Assembly: GCA_045587445.1 (NCBI GenBank)
Contig: JAZNCH010000032.1
Coordinates: 1-12,300, forward strand
Source of the DNA: RGIG1995 sp045587445
GTDB taxonomy: Bacteria; Bacillota; Clostridia; Oscillospirales; CAG-272
Length of the DNA: 12,300 bases
Reading direction: 5' to 3'
Numbering within the stretch: the first letter of the stretch is position 1; each line of letters starts with the position of its first letter. Positions 1 through 6,865 of the stretch are shown here, in pieces. A program made the position numbers and the translations under genes. The notes beneath the pieces are model-generated. The model searched no databases, was not told the origin of the DNA, and worked only from the letters and a program-made list of their open reading frames with translations.

Positions 1-1568
1 GTATAACTGGAACATCCGCAAAGAAGAGACCTCAATTTATGCAAATGATTGAAGACGCTGATTACGGCGAATTTGATTTGATTTTGACAAGAGAGGTCTC
101 TCGTTTTGCCAGAAATACAGTTGATACCCTGCAATATACACGAGAGCTTAAATCTAAAGGCGTAGAGGTTTACTTTATTAACGATAATATCCGTACATTT
201 GATGGTGATGGTGAATTAAGATTGACCATTATGGCTACCTTAGCACAAGACGAGAGCCGTAAGACTTCCGTTCGCGTTAAGAGTGGTCAACAAACATCAA
301 TGGATAACGGTGTTTACTACGGTAACGGTAATATACTTGGGTATGACCGTGTAGAACAAATCATCAACGGCAAGAAGCAAGTTGATTTTGTTATCAACCC
401 CGACCAAGCACAAACCGTAAGAATGATATTTGACTGGTATCTTAGCGGTATTGGTATCCGTGCTATTAAATTTCGCTTGGAACAGGAAGGAAGACTTACT
501 GCGACCGGCAAATCAAATTGGCACGAAAGCAATATTTCAAAGATATTACAGAACTCATTTTACGGTGGTATTATTACTTATCATAAAGAGTTTGTCTCTG
601 ATTATCTCGAACAAAAACGAATTCGTAACTTTGGTGATATGGAATATACAAAGGTGCGTGGCAGACACGAACCAATTATTACCGAGGAAGAGTTTGATAA
701 GGTTCAAGAGATGATTGCTAAACGACGCAGAGAACTGCCTACCGATGTATCAGGCAGAAGAAAACCTCTCGGAGAAAAGAGAGGCTGTGATGTTTGGACA
801 GAACTACTTATTTGTGAATGTGGTCATAAATTCAATCGTAAAATATGGCATAGAACCGATAATGAAACTCAGTATGGTTATCAATGCTATAGTTCAATAA
901 GAAGTGGCTCTATAACAACCAGAATGAACAAGGGGTTATCTACTGAGGGTGTGTGTAGAACTCCAATGATAGCGGGTTGGAAATTACAGATGATGGTTAA
1001 GCACATCTTTAAAGAGTATTTACAGAACACGGTTGAAATTCTCGCCCTTGCACAATCAATGTTGGAAAAGCATATTGATGATAAACAAGACACCAAAAAC
1101 AATGCTCGGTTGATTAAACAAAAAGAAGCCGAGATTGAAAAATTGAATAAGCGTTTAAATAATCTTATTGAGATGAGAGCAGACGGCGAAATTACTCGTG
1201 AGACCTTTCAGACCAAGAAAGAGGAAATCGAGACGCAGATTGGAAAACTCCAAAAAGAACTTATGAGTTTGAAACCTCAAGAGAGAAAACCCACAGATGT
1301 TTCTCACGACGAGAAAATAAAAATCCTAAAGTTCTACTTAGAGCAATCCGTAAATCCAGATGCTATGGAGAACCTATCAGAAGATGTCATTAAGGCTTTT
1401 GTTACAAAAGTCGTTGTGAGAGAAGATGGTTTCGACTGGTATCTCCGATTTAGTCCCGATAATTCGCCAACCTCGTTAGGTATAAATGGTCGAAAAAAGA
1501 GTAATGCCACAATCTCCTCACTTCGTTTGCCGCAACACAGGCTGCTATCAAAGAATCTAAGTAATTAG
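1..1568 (+). CDS. Large serine recombinase, 5'-truncated by window edge
   Basis: Site-specific DNA recombinase of the resolvase/invertase large-serine type, as used by integrative elements and prophages of Firmicutes. The frame is open to the left edge: 12 codons before the first ATG (base 39) read ITGTSAKKRPQF, a typical internal stretch of the catalytic domain, so that ATG is not the start and the nucleophilic serine lies outside the window. Numbering from that ATG: SRFARN (21-26) matches the conserved arginine motif of the resolvase active site. The recombinase DNA-binding domain covers about 95-230. A zinc-ribbon-like region has C259, C261, C283 and C306. A strongly charged coiled coil runs about 352-413. 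The visible part is 521 residues, so the full protein is probably near 570, normal for the family. It is followed by its own terminator. Family is certain; the element it belongs to is not visible. Confidence 0.93.
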   Translation, partial: ITGTSAKKRPQFMQMIEDADYGEFDLILTREVSRFARNTVDTLQYTRELKSKGVEVYFINDNIRTFDGDGELRLTIMATLAQDESRKTSVRVKSGQQTSMDNGVYYGNGNILGYDRVEQIINGKKQVDFVINPDQAQTVRMIFDWYLSGIGIRAIKFRLEQEGRLTATGKSNWHESNISKILQNSFYGGIITYHKEFVSDYLEQKRIRNFGDMEYTKVRGRHEPIITEEEFDKVQEMIAKRRRELPTDVSGRRKPLGEKRGCDVWTELLICECGHKFNRKIWHRTDNETQYGYQCYSSIRSGSITTRMNKGLSTEGVCRTPMIAGWKLQMMVKHIFKEYLQNTVEILALAQSMLEKHIDDKQDTKNNARLIKQKEAEIEKLNKRLNNLIEMRADGEITRETFQTKKEEIETQIGKLQKELMSLKPQERKPTDVSHDEKIKILKFYLEQSVNPDAMENLSEDVIKAFVTKVVVREDGFDWYLRFSPDNSPTSLGINGRKKSNATISSLRLPQHRLLSKNLSN

Positions 1569-1584
1569 ATTAATAAAGCAAAAT

Positions 1585-1615
1585 AATCCCCTCGGAGAAA
1601 TTCGAGGGGATTTTC
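1585..1615 (+). terminator. Rho-independent terminator after the recombinase
   Basis: A 10-bp perfect stem (AATCCCCTCG, 1585-1594, with 1603-1612) extends by a G-T and an A-T pair to a GAAA tetraloop (1597-1600) and is followed by a T-rich tract. It starts 17 bases after the recombinase stop codon. Confidence 0.85.
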
Positions 1616-1670
1616 TTTATCCATTCTATTTCTTATTGTTTAAATTGATGTAACATATTGTTGTTTTTTC

Positions 1671-1698
1671 TTGACTTTAATCTTTGTTATGGTATAAT
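1671..1698 (+). promoter_or_regulatory. Sigma-A promoter of the acyltransferase
   Basis: TTGACT (1671-1676), a 16-bp spacer and a perfect TATAAT (1693-1698). Transcription would start near 1705. The gene follows with a short leader and a strong ribosome site (AGGAGA, 1714-1719, five bases before the ATG), so it is transcribed separately from the recombinase. Confidence 0.8.
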
Positions 1699-1724
1699 AA
1701 AGCAAAAAACTTAAGGAGAACCAT

Positions 1725-2843
1725 ATGGAAAAACATGTCCATTACTTTGATCACCTTCGCTTAATAGCTGCGATTAGCGTAATATATATGCATGTTGCTG
1801 CAGGCCCATTAAGAACGCCAATCGGCTCCGAGTGGCATTTAATAAATATTTTTACATGTATTGGGTTTACGGCAGTTCCCTTGTTTTTTATGATGTCCGG
1901 ATATTTGTTGCTTTCAAACCCGAAGACAGAAGATATTAATGTTCTTTTAAATAAAAGACTACCAAGACTTCTACTCCCGCTTATCGGTTGGACAATAGTT
2001 GCGCTATTATGGTTCTTCTTGCAAGATAAAAGTCCCTCTAGTTTTCTTGAAAGATTAATTTCGTCACTGAAAAGCCCTGCCTATGTACATTTTTGGTATG
2101 TATACACTCTTATTGCTATATATATTATATCTCCACTGCTATGCGCTGCTTTGAGTACACTTAATAAAAAAGCACACATATTGATTTTTATTATTGCAAT
2201 CATTCCATCTGTAAAATATATTTTTCAAGTTCTTTTCCCTTCTTATTTAGACCGCTTCATTGATTTTGATATCATTTCAAAACTAACTTTCTTTGATGGC
2301 CACCTCAATACTTTTATACTTGGATATTATGTAGGAAATTTTAAAAAGAAAATCCTAAATTGGCTTTTGCTTGTTTCAGGTGGTTCGCTTATTGCTGTAA
2401 TTTCTTTTGGAACATACTATTTAAGTCTAAAAAACGGATATTTTGACCAAACATTCCAAGTGCAAGCATGTGGATTTGAGGTTTTTCTTGCAGCAATTAT
2501 ATTTGTTTTTTTCAAACAAAACTTCAACAAGGAATCTAAATTTTATAAAATTGTTCCAATAATCCCTCTTGCTTTTTCTATATATTTTATGCACCCCATT
2601 TTGCTCTCTATGATGTCCTCTGTAATAACCGCGTTCTTCCCTATTACAACCTTTTTGGGCACCATATTTATCACATTATTGAATTTGCTTATTTGTTTTT
2701 TTGTAATGAAAACTGTTGCAACTATAAAACCAATATGCTTTTTAGCAACGGGTATTCCCTACAAAACAGCTTGTAAATCATGTAACTGGGTATATACTTA
2801 TAACAAAATCAAATCCAAGTATGCCCTTAAAGAATCTAAATAA
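1725..2843 (+). CDS. Membrane acyltransferase, acyltransferase 3 family (WecH/OatA-like)
   Basis: Integral membrane protein of 372 residues, predicted to transfer an acyl (often acetyl) group to a surface polysaccharide, peptidoglycan or lipid head group. The N-terminus FDHLRLIAAISVIYMHV (8-24), with D9, R12 and H23, is the signature opening of the family. A second family feature is the late transmembrane motif IYFMHP with H290. About ten hydrophobic helices fill residues 10-335, then a basic cytoplasmic tail with several Lys and Cys. There is no attached SGNH domain, so it resembles stand-alone WecH-type enzymes. It has its own promoter and terminator and no polysaccharide genes nearby, so the substrate cannot be named. 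It looks more AT-rich than the thiolase downstream, and with its position behind a recombinase it may be cargo of a mobile element (inference). Confidence 0.88.
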   Translation: MEKHVHYFDHLRLIAAISVIYMHVAAGPLRTPIGSEWHLINIFTCIGFTAVPLFFMMSGYLLLSNPKTEDINVLLNKRLPRLLLPLIGWTIVALLWFFLQDKSPSSFLERLISSLKSPAYVHFWYVYTLIAIYIISPLLCAALSTLNKKAHILIFIIAIIPSVKYIFQVLFPSYLDRFIDFDIISKLTFFDGHLNTFILGYYVGNFKKKILNWLLLVSGGSLIAVISFGTYYLSLKNGYFDQTFQVQACGFEVFLAAIIFVFFKQNFNKESKFYKIVPIIPLAFSIYFMHPILLSMMSSVITAFFPITTFLGTIFITLLNLLICFFVMKTVATIKPICFLATGIPYKTACKSCNWVYTYNKIKSKYALKESK

Positions 2844-2845
2844 TT

Positions 2846-2913
2846 GAAGATTATTAGAAATAACCGACTGTAAATGGCTTACCCATAACGGAGAACAACC
2901 GGATATGGATTAA
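2846..2913 (+). other. Possible gene remnant between acyltransferase and terminator
   Basis: A short stretch more GC-rich than its surroundings. Right after a TGA, one plus-strand frame stays open and ends with TDCKWLTHNGEQPDMD and a stop (TAA, near 2912). It reads like the last codons of a gene whose front part is absent, and no start or ribosome site precedes it. It could be the 3' scar of a gene cut by integration, or chance. I do not recognise the peptide. Confidence 0.2.
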
Positions 2914-2938
2914 ATAATCAATGATTTATAAAAACAAT

Positions 2939-2976
2939 AAGTGCATACGTTTTTTTGCGTATGCACTTCGTTTTTT
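2939..2976. terminator. Bidirectional terminator between the acyltransferase and the CoA-transferase
   Basis: An 11-bp perfect stem (AAGTGCATACG, 2939-2949, with 2958-2968) and an 8-base loop. On the plus strand it is followed by TTTTTT (2971-2976). On the minus strand it is followed by ATTGTTTTTA. It therefore suits both convergent genes. Confidence 0.85.
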
Positions 2977-2981
2977 ATTTA

Positions 2982-4199
2982 TTAAACTTTTACAGCCCCC
3001 GAATAGCTCATTTCTTTGATTTGCTCGTCTGTGTAGCCAAGCTGGTTTAGGATTTCTTCAGTATCAGAACCTATTCTGCCTGCGGGAATAGTTTTAAGTT
3101 CACCGACAGAATCCATTTCAATTGGGCTTCTCGGCATAACCCTGGTTTTCCCGCTTGCAAAATCAACGTTTTCCAAGAAACCGTTTGCCCAAGCCTGTTC
3201 ATCTTCAGACAAATCAGAAAAATGGTTCATTCTAATCAAAGGGAAATCATTTTCTTTTGCAAATTCAAGCCATTCTTCACATGTTTTTGAAGCATAAACT
3301 TTCACAACTTCATCATAAAGTTCTTGAGCGTTTTTTACACGAGCTTGGTATGTGCTGAATTTCGGATCTTCAACAAGATCTCTTCTACCTACTTTAATCA
3401 AGAAAGATTCAAGCGCCTGTCGAGTATATCCCGATAAAAATACCCATTCTCCGTCTTTAGTCTTATAATGACCTGAAGGAGGAGTTGAGCTTCTCGCCGG
3501 TGTCTTCGGGAAAACATTATCAAGTGATTTTTGACACATAATTTGCATTGTTCCCATAGTAAATATAGCATTATGATACAAGCATGAACGAACATGCTCT
3601 CCCTCACCGGTTTCTTTGCGTCGATAAAGAGCAGCACACACTTCTCCCATCAAAAACATACCTGTAACTGTATCGCCAACGCTATAAGGAGGATAAATGG
3701 GATTGTAATGTTCGCCGGCAACCCCCATATCACGCAAAAAACCACTTCTTGCCCAGAACGCAGAAGTATCAAATGCCGGATTATTTGCATCGGGACCCTT
3801 TTCGCCGTAACCGAGAACCGAAGCATAAATAAGAGAAGGATATTTTTCCTTGAGGTCTTCATATGCTATTCCCAATTTTTTCAATGCTTGAACGCGAATA
3901 TTAGTAACAAACACATCGCTTTGACTCAAAAGCTTGTGAAATGCATCCATACCCTCTTTTGTTTTCAAGTTTAACGAAACAAACTTTTTTCCTGTGTTAT
4001 AAATGTCAAAAACAGGATTTTCAGCTTCGCTAAAATACCTGTAACTATAACTGATAGCCGTTTGTCTCCATGCGTCGCCGTTTGGGGCTTCTACCTTAAT
4101 AACAGTAGCTCCCAAATCTGCGAGCAAGCGCGCACATACGGGAGCTGCAACAAATGTCGACATCTCCAAGACTTTTACTCCGGACAATGGACCTTTCAT
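2982..4199 (-). CDS. CaiB/BaiF family III CoA-transferase (HadA/FldA-like)
   Basis: Cytoplasmic enzyme of 405 residues that moves CoA between carboxylic acids. The start is ATG at 4199 (MKGPLSGVKVLEMS), because AAGGAGTGA lies just upstream. A start 11 codons earlier (4232) has no ribosome site and adds an unrelated tail. Family features are the LLADLGATVIKVEAPNGD N-terminal segment (25-42), FVTNIRVQALKKLGI (97-111), LGYGEKGP (129-136) and GDTVTG (175-180), whose D176 fits the catalytic Asp (Asp169 in formyl-CoA transferase). From memory, the middle segments are especially close to 2-hydroxyisocaproate CoA-transferase HadA and phenyllactate CoA-transferase FldA of Stickland fermenters. No 2-hydroxyacyl-CoA dehydratase or dehydrogenase is adjacent, so the substrate is open. 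It is divergent from a thiolase and has its own consensus promoter beside a perfect palindrome. Confidence 0.93.
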   Translation of the reverse strand: MKGPLSGVKVLEMSTFVAAPVCARLLADLGATVIKVEAPNGDAWRQTAISYSYRYFSEAENPVFDIYNTGKKFVSLNLKTKEGMDAFHKLLSQSDVFVTNIRVQALKKLGIAYEDLKEKYPSLIYASVLGYGEKGPDANNPAFDTSAFWARSGFLRDMGVAGEHYNPIYPPYSVGDTVTGMFLMGEVCAALYRRKETGEGEHVRSCLYHNAIFTMGTMQIMCQKSLDNVFPKTPARSSTPPSGHYKTKDGEWVFLSGYTRQALESFLIKVGRRDLVEDPKFSTYQARVKNAQELYDEVVKVYASKTCEEWLEFAKENDFPLIRMNHFSDLSEDEQAWANGFLENVDFASGKTRVMPRSPIEMDSVGELKTIPAGRIGSDTEEILNQLGYTDEQIKEMSYSGAVKV

Positions 4200-4248
4200 A
4201 AAATCACTCCTTAAAATTATGACATAAATCATATCACTAATGTTTCAC

Positions 4249-4276
4249 ATTATACCACTTTGTTTTTACTTGTCAA
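4249..4276 (-). promoter_or_regulatory. Sigma-A promoter of the CoA-transferase
   Basis: Read on the minus strand: TTGACA (4276-4271), a 16-bp spacer and TATAAT (4254-4249), both hexamers perfect. The start of transcription would be near 4242, giving a leader of about 43 bases. The -35 box is two bases from the 34-bp palindrome. Confidence 0.85.
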
Positions 4277-4278
4277 CA

Positions 4279-4312
4279 TATACCATAAAAATTTATAAAT
4301 TTTTATGGTATA
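4279..4312. promoter_or_regulatory. Perfect 34-bp palindrome, candidate operator
   Basis: Each 17-base arm reads TATACCATAAAAATTTA with no spacer and no mismatch. It lies in the divergent CoA-transferase/thiolase region, immediately upstream of the CoA-transferase -35 box and about 80 bp upstream of the thiolase -35 box. It sits in no transcript of either gene as predicted, and no T-tract logic applies, so a binding site for a dimeric regulator is more likely than a terminator. No regulator gene is present in the window. Confidence 0.65.
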
Positions 4313-4390
4313 AATAATTATTTTATTAAATTGTTATTTACATTTAGCACTTAACTACACTGCCAGTAAGACAAATATCAATATTGTCCA

Positions 4391-4419
4391 TTGACAAATA
4401 TTTTTGAATATGCTATTCT
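4391..4419 (+). promoter_or_regulatory. Promoter of the thiolase (extended -10)
   Basis: TTGACA (4391-4396), a 17-bp spacer and TATTCT (4414-4419) preceded by TGC, which forms an extended -10 element. The ribosome site GGAGG (4462-4466) lies nine bases before the ATG at 4476. Confidence 0.75.
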
Positions 4420-4475
4420 TGTAATAATAAAACAACCAAAAAATAAATATTAATAAATTTTGGAGGATTATTATA

Positions 4476-5678
4476 ATGAGAAATGTAGTAATCGTTGACG
4501 GTGTAAGAACCGGATTTGGTAAATTGGGCGGAAGCCTCCGTCAGTTCCCTATGTCCCATTTAGCTTCTATGGCAATAGACGGACTGCTCAAGAAGACTGA
4601 ACTTTTAGAACGCGGCGGTAAGGTTGAAGGCGTATACATGGGTAGTGCTTTGCACGACAACCAGACACACTCCCCCGCAAGATATGCAGTACTCAAATCG
4701 AAGCTCGGTTATGATACTTGGACAAGCTACGTTGAACGTCAGTGCGGTTCTGCTATTGATGCTATTAACCACGCGGCAGCTGCTATTATGATAGGTACTG
4801 CAGACATTATTATTGCAGGCGGCGCAGAATCATATAGCCAGATGTACAGTAAATTTTCTATGGCAGTAGAACCTTATAAATTAATTCCGCCCATGCCTAT
4901 TCCTCAAGCGTTGGCTCCTATTCCCGAAGATGCTTGCGATATGATTACAACAGCAGAAAATATAGCAAAAATGTGTAATATCACTCGTGAGGACTGTGAT
5001 GAATTCGCATACAGAAGCCAGATGCGTGCGGCTAAAGCAACTGCTAACGGATATTTCAAAGAAGAAATAGTACCCGTAGTTATTCCTGCTACAAAGAAAA
5101 CTCCCGAAATTGTATTTGAAAGCGACGAATTCTTGCGCCCCACAACCACTATGGAAGGTCTTGCAAAATTGAGCAGTGTTAAACCTAACGGTGTTACAAC
5201 TGCAGGTAACGCATCGGGCAGAAACGACGGTGCATCTATGCTTCTTTTGATGACAGAAGAAAAAGCAAAAGAGCTTGGATATACACCTTATGCAAGATTT
5301 GTTATGGCAGGCAACAGTGCTTTAGATCCAAAGATTATGGGACTTGGTCCTGTTAAATCAAGCCTTGAAGCAATTAAAAAAGCCGGTCTTACTGTAGACG
5401 ATATAGACGTTTGGGAATGCAACGAAGCTTTCGCTGTACAAAACCTCGGTGTAATCAAGGAAATCGAAAGAGAAAGCGGCATGAAGATTGATATGGAACG
5501 TTGGAACCCCAACGGCGGTGCTATTTCGTTTGGTCACGCTAACGGTGCATCGGGTGGCAGAATTGCAATGTTTACAATGCGTGAGCTTGAGCGCAGAGGC
5601 GGTCGCTATGGCTTGTTTACATCTTGCTGCGGTGGCGGTCAGGGTGTAAGTACAATCATTGAAAACTTGCGCAAATAA
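4476..5678 (+). CDS. Thiolase (acetyl-CoA C-acyltransferase family)
   Basis: Cytoplasmic thiolase of 400 residues, the usual length for the family. It condenses two acyl-CoAs or cleaves a 3-ketoacyl-CoA; in Clostridia the common role is acetoacetyl-CoA formation at the head of butyrate or related fermentation. All catalytic parts are present: nucleophile Cys90 in ERQCGSA, NEAF (316-319), His354 in SFGHANGASGGR and the second Cys384 in SCCGGGQG. Two sites differ from the textbook forms: CGSA where CGSG is usual, and GHANG where GHPxG is usual. This may shift substrate range or mark a sub-clade. It is monocistronic, with promoter, strong ribosome site and terminator, and is divergent from a family III CoA-transferase with which it may share control. 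Thiolase identity is firm; acetoacetyl-CoA specificity is not proven. Confidence 0.93.
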   Translation: MRNVVIVDGVRTGFGKLGGSLRQFPMSHLASMAIDGLLKKTELLERGGKVEGVYMGSALHDNQTHSPARYAVLKSKLGYDTWTSYVERQCGSAIDAINHAAAAIMIGTADIIIAGGAESYSQMYSKFSMAVEPYKLIPPMPIPQALAPIPEDACDMITTAENIAKMCNITREDCDEFAYRSQMRAAKATANGYFKEEIVPVVIPATKKTPEIVFESDEFLRPTTTMEGLAKLSSVKPNGVTTAGNASGRNDGASMLLLMTEEKAKELGYTPYARFVMAGNSALDPKIMGLGPVKSSLEAIKKAGLTVDDIDVWECNEAFAVQNLGVIKEIERESGMKIDMERWNPNGGAISFGHANGASGGRIAMFTMRELERRGGRYGLFTSCCGGGQGVSTIIENLRK

Positions 5679-5704
5679 ATATATCTGAATTTATACACAA
5701 CATT

Positions 5705-5733
5705 TCCCCACCTAAAAAGGTGGGGATTTTTTT
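5705..5733 (+). terminator. Terminator of the thiolase
   Basis: A 9-bp perfect stem (TCCCCACCT, 5705-5713, with 5718-5726) closes an AAAA loop, followed directly by seven T's (5727-5733). It begins 27 bases after the stop codon. Confidence 0.92.
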
Positions 5734-5800
5734 GAATTTTAACCACATTTTTTAATTACAGTTTTGTGAAACAAGAGTAATACATTTTTTGACGAAAAAC

Positions 5801-5829
5801 TTGATTATTCGAATGGAAAAAGTTATAAT
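5801..5829 (+). promoter_or_regulatory. Sigma-A promoter of the ComB-like gene
   Basis: TTGATT (5801-5806), a 17-bp spacer and a perfect TATAAT (5824-5829), giving a leader of about 60 bases. The ribosome site GGAGG (5883-5887) lies nine bases before the ATG at 5897. Confidence 0.75.
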
Positions 5830-5896
5830 CAATTTTACAGTATTATTTGACTAAAATATAATCGATATATTGCTATTATTCCGGAGGTAATGAATT

Positions 5897-6595
5897 ATGA
5901 ATATTAAAATATTACACTTGATAGAAGGAGCAAAACAAGCCAAAGGAGTTACTGTAATTATCGACGTTTTTCGTGCCTTTACGGTAGAAGCATATCTCGC
6001 CAAAAATAATGCTGCAAAAATCATTCCTGTTAGTAGTGTGGATTTTTCCTTTGAATATCGAAAAACAAATCCAAATGCTATTTTGTGCGGCGAAAGAGGT
6101 GGTAAAATCATTTACGGATTTGATTACGGAAACTCCCCATCGCAGATTGAAAACGTTGATTTCACAGGAAAAACCATTATTCACACAACCTCGGCAGGCA
6201 CGCAAGGCATCGCCAATGCGGTAAATGCAGATGAAATTATCGGCGGAAGTCTTGTAACCGCAAAAGCAATTGCAAAATATATTAAGCAAAAGAATCCCGA
6301 AAACGTTTCTCTCGTATGTATGGGACTTGCAGGTCAAAAACCAACTGATGAAGACACGTTATGCGCTGAATACATAAAAAGCTTGATAGAAGAAAAGCCC
6401 CTAACCGATATTGAAGAGCGTATCGAAAAAATTAAACACACCGACGGTGCAAAATTTTTTGACAAAAACTTACAAAACGTTTTTCCCGAACGTGATTTCC
6501 ACCTATGCACAGAATATGGTAATTTTAATTTTCTCCTTCGTCTAAAAAAAGACGCAAAAAGCGAAATGGATTATATGGAAATAATAATGGTTTAA
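5897..6595 (+). CDS. comB: ComB-like 2-phosphosulfolactate phosphatase family protein
   Basis: Protein of 232 residues with the layout of ComB, the Mg-dependent phosphatase that makes sulfolactate in archaeal coenzyme M synthesis. The family blocks appear in order: VIIDVFRAFT (20-29, with D23 and R26), CGERGG (64-69), GFDYGNSP (74-81), TTSAGT (97-102), GGSLVTAKAIA (116-126) and the acidic segment DEDTLCAEYI (151-160). Members are widespread in bacteria that are not known to make coenzyme M, so the family call is strong and the reaction here is uncertain. No other sulfolactate or coenzyme M gene is in the window. It is a single gene with its own promoter; the next hairpin that could end it is at 6817-6853. 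The C-terminus (after about 200) is Asp/Lys-rich and not diagnostic. Confidence 0.82.
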   Translation: MNIKILHLIEGAKQAKGVTVIIDVFRAFTVEAYLAKNNAAKIIPVSSVDFSFEYRKTNPNAILCGERGGKIIYGFDYGNSPSQIENVDFTGKTIIHTTSAGTQGIANAVNADEIIGGSLVTAKAIAKYIKQKNPENVSLVCMGLAGQKPTDEDTLCAEYIKSLIEEKPLTDIEERIEKIKHTDGAKFFDKNLQNVFPERDFHLCTEYGNFNFLLRLKKDAKSEMDYMEIIMV

Positions 6596-6865
6596 ATAAA
6601 TTCTATATAATGGAGCGTGATGTAATATGTACGCTATCTACGTCAAATTCGACCGTTTATCAAATATATTACCAACACAATTTCAGGTGAAATTGAACTG
6701 ATATAATATTTTACTGAGGCAAGATTATTCTATAAATATACTTGTTACGAACTTCTACTTTATACAACTATAACATTTTCTCCAAACGCAAAGAAAATAC
6801 TTTGAACTTTAAACCCAAAAGAGCACATAGGCTTTTTGCCTACGTGCTCTTTTTTAGTATATACG
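6596..6865. other. Intergenic region with a possible 24-codon ORF
   Basis: AT-rich gap of 270 bases. A plus-strand ORF at 6627-6701 (ATG, GGAG eleven bases upstream) encodes MYAIYVKFDRLSNILPTQ plus six more residues. Near 6671 another frame reads TNTISGEIELI and a stop, so the two pieces look like one short coding sequence broken by a one-base indel. The evidence is only the look of the peptides. The right end of the gap is the terminator at 6817-6853. Nothing else is supported. Confidence 0.2.
6817..6857. terminator. Terminator between the ComB-like gene and the LRR lipoprotein
   Basis: Stem 6817-6832 with 6838-6853 (AAAAGAGCAC...TAGGC), one A/C mismatch and a five-T loop. T's follow on the plus strand, and TTTTGGGTTT follows on the minus strand. 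The minus-strand LRR gene stops at 6866, 13 bases away, so it is the most likely main user. Confidence 0.8.

Noticed and set aside
39..41. ATG at 39 as the true start of the recombinase
   Set aside because: The frame is open to the left edge and the upstream residues (ITGTSAKKRPQF) are typical catalytic-domain sequence, so the gene begins outside the window.
3594..3974. 126-codon plus-strand open frame inside the CoA-transferase
   Set aside because: Antisense to a clear family gene; no start signals and implausible composition.
4200..4232. Upstream ATG at 4232 as start of the CoA-transferase
   Set aside because: It adds 11 residues that do not fit the family, has no ribosome site, and would overlap the AAGGAGTGA that serves the ATG at 4199.
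5912..6337. 141-codon minus-strand open frame inside the ComB-like gene
   Set aside because: Antisense shadow of a well-supported gene; no ribosome site or family resemblance.
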